Assembly (NCBI GenBank): GCA_023460255.1
Contig: JAEWQZ010000288.1
Location: 1-13,954, forward strand
Source of the DNA: Actinomycetes bacterium
GTDB lineage: Bacteria; Actinomycetota; Actinomycetes; Actinomycetales; Cellulomonadaceae
Direction: 5' to 3'
DNA: 13,954 nucleotides
The notes under the pieces are model-generated. The model ran no database searches. It was given only the letters and a program-made list of their open reading frames with translations, and was not told the DNA's origin. Numbering within the stretch: the first letter of the stretch is position 1; each line of letters opens with the position of its first letter. Shown here piece by piece: positions 12,958 through 13,954 of this stretch. The position numbers and the translations under genes are program-made.

Positions 12958-13899
12958 ATGGGTACCGTCGTCGAACGCGACCCCCAGCTGGAGCCGGCCG
13001 CGGCGCCGGTCGGGCTGCAGGCCACGGAGGTCCGCATCAGCGAGCGAGCCGCGTGGAAGGCCGACGGGTTCCTCGGCGTGCTCGTGCTGCTGCTCCTCGC
13101 GGGCGTCGGCACGTGGCTGTTCGCCGAGGCCGACTCCACGGGCAGTGCGGCGCTCGGCGTCCTCGGCGGTCTCGCGTGGCTGCTCGCCGTCGTCGCGGGC
13201 GCGTCGCTGACCGTCGTCCAGCCGGGCACCACCCAGGTGGTGCAGTTCTTCGGCCGCTACGTCGGCACCGTGCGCAAGGCGGGGCTGCTCTGGCTCGCCC
13301 CGTTGACCACGCACAGGACCGTGTCGGTGCGGGTCCGCAACTTCGAGACCGGGCACCTGAAGGTCAACGACGCCACCGGCAACCCCGTGGAGATCGCGGC
13401 CATCGTCGTCTGGCAGGTCGCCGACACCGCCAAGGCCACCTTCGCCGTCGAGGCGTACCAGGACTTCATCGAGACGCAGGCCGAGGCGGCGGTCCGCCAC
13501 GTCGCCGGCGCGTACCCCTACGACGCCGGGGACGACGCCGAGTCGCTGCGCGGCTCGACCGACCAGATCTCGCTCGAGCTCGCCCACGAGGTCGCCGCCC
13601 GGGCCACCGCCGCGGGCCTGGAGATCCTCGAGGTGCGGATCAGCCACCTCGCCTACGCCCCGGAGATCGCCCAGGCGATGCTCCAGCGCCAGCAGGCCGC
13701 GGCTGTCGTCGCAGCACGCTCGCGCATCGTCGAGGGTGCCGTCGGGATGGTGCAGATGGCGCTCGAGCAGCTCAGCCGCGAGTCGATCGTCGAGCTCGAC
13801 GAGGAGCGCAAGGCGGCGATGGTCTCCAACCTCCTCGTCGTCCTGTGCGGCGACTCGCGAGCCACCCCCGTCGTGAACACGGGGACGCTCTACCAGTGA
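12958..13899 (+). CDS. SPFH/band-7 (prohibitin homology) domain membrane protein
   Basis: This 313-aa protein has two closely spaced hydrophobic segments (about 37-56 and 63-81). An SPFH domain follows (about 82-260): LTVVQPGTTQVVQFFGRYVGTV entry strands, the RVRNFETGHLKVNDATGNPVEI core, VVWQVADTAKATFAVEAY, and the LEILEVRISHLAYAPEIAQAML block. The C-terminus (about 262-313) is helical, with QLSRESIVELDEERKAAMVSNLLVVL. Such proteins oligomerise in membrane microdomains and scaffold other proteins; the specific partner is unknown. The ATG at 12958 is chosen because AGAAGGG precedes it by 6 nt. An in-frame ATG at 12916 sits inside the palindrome without a ribosome-binding site. The gene lies 93 nt after the stress-protein-like gene on the same strand. 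Confidence 0.92.
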   Translation: MGTVVERDPQLEPAAAPVGLQATEVRISERAAWKADGFLGVLVLLLLAGVGTWLFAEADSTGSAALGVLGGLAWLLAVVAGASLTVVQPGTTQVVQFFGRYVGTVRKAGLLWLAPLTTHRTVSVRVRNFETGHLKVNDATGNPVEIAAIVVWQVADTAKATFAVEAYQDFIETQAEAAVRHVAGAYPYDAGDDAESLRGSTDQISLELAHEVAARATAAGLEILEVRISHLAYAPEIAQAMLQRQQAAAVVAARSRIVEGAVGMVQMALEQLSRESIVELDEERKAAMVSNLLVVLCGDSRATPVVNTGTLYQ

Positions 13900-13912
13900 C
13901 GGTGGGCGCGAG

Positions 13913-13954
13913 GTGACGCCGGACGCGCGCGGGGCCGGGTCGGAGGCGGAGGAG
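13913..13954 (+). CDS. Possible start of a further gene, cut by the window edge
   Basis: A GTG at 13913-13915, 13 nt after the SPFH stop, begins a frame (MTPDARGAGSEAEE) that is open to the last base. GCGAG precedes it weakly. Other GTG codons nearby hit stop codons at once. From recollection, actinobacterial SPFH genes are often followed by a small ribbon-helix-helix-type protein, which would fit an autoregulated pair with the upstream palindrome, but 14 codons do not show this. Confidence 0.3.
   Translation, partial: MTPDARGAGSEAEE

Noticed and set aside
1..13954. Mobile element, phage, CRISPR or tRNA content
   Set aside because: No transposase or integrase motifs, no regularly spaced repeats with unique spacers, and no cloverleaf-like sequence were seen; base composition looks uniform apart from the short AT-rich dyad at 12893-12920.

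Overview
The window is chromosomal DNA from a very GC-rich actinobacterium. The evidence is heavy G/C in third codon positions, frequent GTG starts, TAnnnT-type -10 boxes placed for leaderless mRNAs, a mycothiol-dependent-type isomerase fold protein, and an MgtE-N/CBS protein paired with DUF1003. The gene content looks like the order Micrococcales (Cellulomonas/Isoptericola-like), but that placement is from general familiarity and was not computed.

Region 1 (1-2390, minus strand) encodes a MacAB-type three-part ABC exporter: a membrane-fusion (HlyD-like) adaptor with a peptidoglycan-binding-like domain, a LolD/MacB-type ATPase, and the first ~31 codons of what is probably the permease, cut by the window edge. 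Starts and stops overlap by 4 and 1 nt.

Region 2 (2490-8017, minus strand) is the most unusual part. Five consecutive genes encode divergent paralogues of one secreted lipoprotein family (311-379 aa). Each has a lipobox, four further conserved cysteines, a C-M-x-x-x-G-[FY] motif that occurs twice, and shared blocks around GYG, (D)PN, GC..xA..E and AVAD..C. I do not recognise a named family. The three genes nearest the exporter are coupled by ATGA overlaps and run towards the adaptor gene 99 nt further on. The two distal genes have their own ribosome-binding sites and candidate -10 boxes. The layout suggests lipoproteins that work with, are moved by, or are sensed by the exporter; this is inference.

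Region 3 (8088-10153) holds an Mrp/ApbC-type P-loop ATPase (minus) and a divergent maleylpyruvate-isomerase/DinB-like protein (plus). Both start codons lie 6-7 nt after a TAnnnT box, so both mRNAs are probably leaderless.

Region 4 (10154-10311) is a convergent intergenic spacer with a strong hairpin made from copies of a GTGGAACGAAACG motif, plus a 17-bp tandem repeat.

Region 5 (10312-12864) has a DUF1003 membrane protein overlapped by a PRC-barrel/MgtE-N/CBS protein (minus, probably leaderless), and divergently a two-helix membrane protein related to the general stress protein 17M family with a proline-rich tail.

Region 6 (12865-13954) has an SPFH/band-7 membrane protein behind a 28-bp AT-rich near-palindrome that stands out from its surroundings, followed by the possible start of another gene that runs off the window. 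No tRNA, rRNA, CRISPR array, insertion sequence or phage gene was seen.
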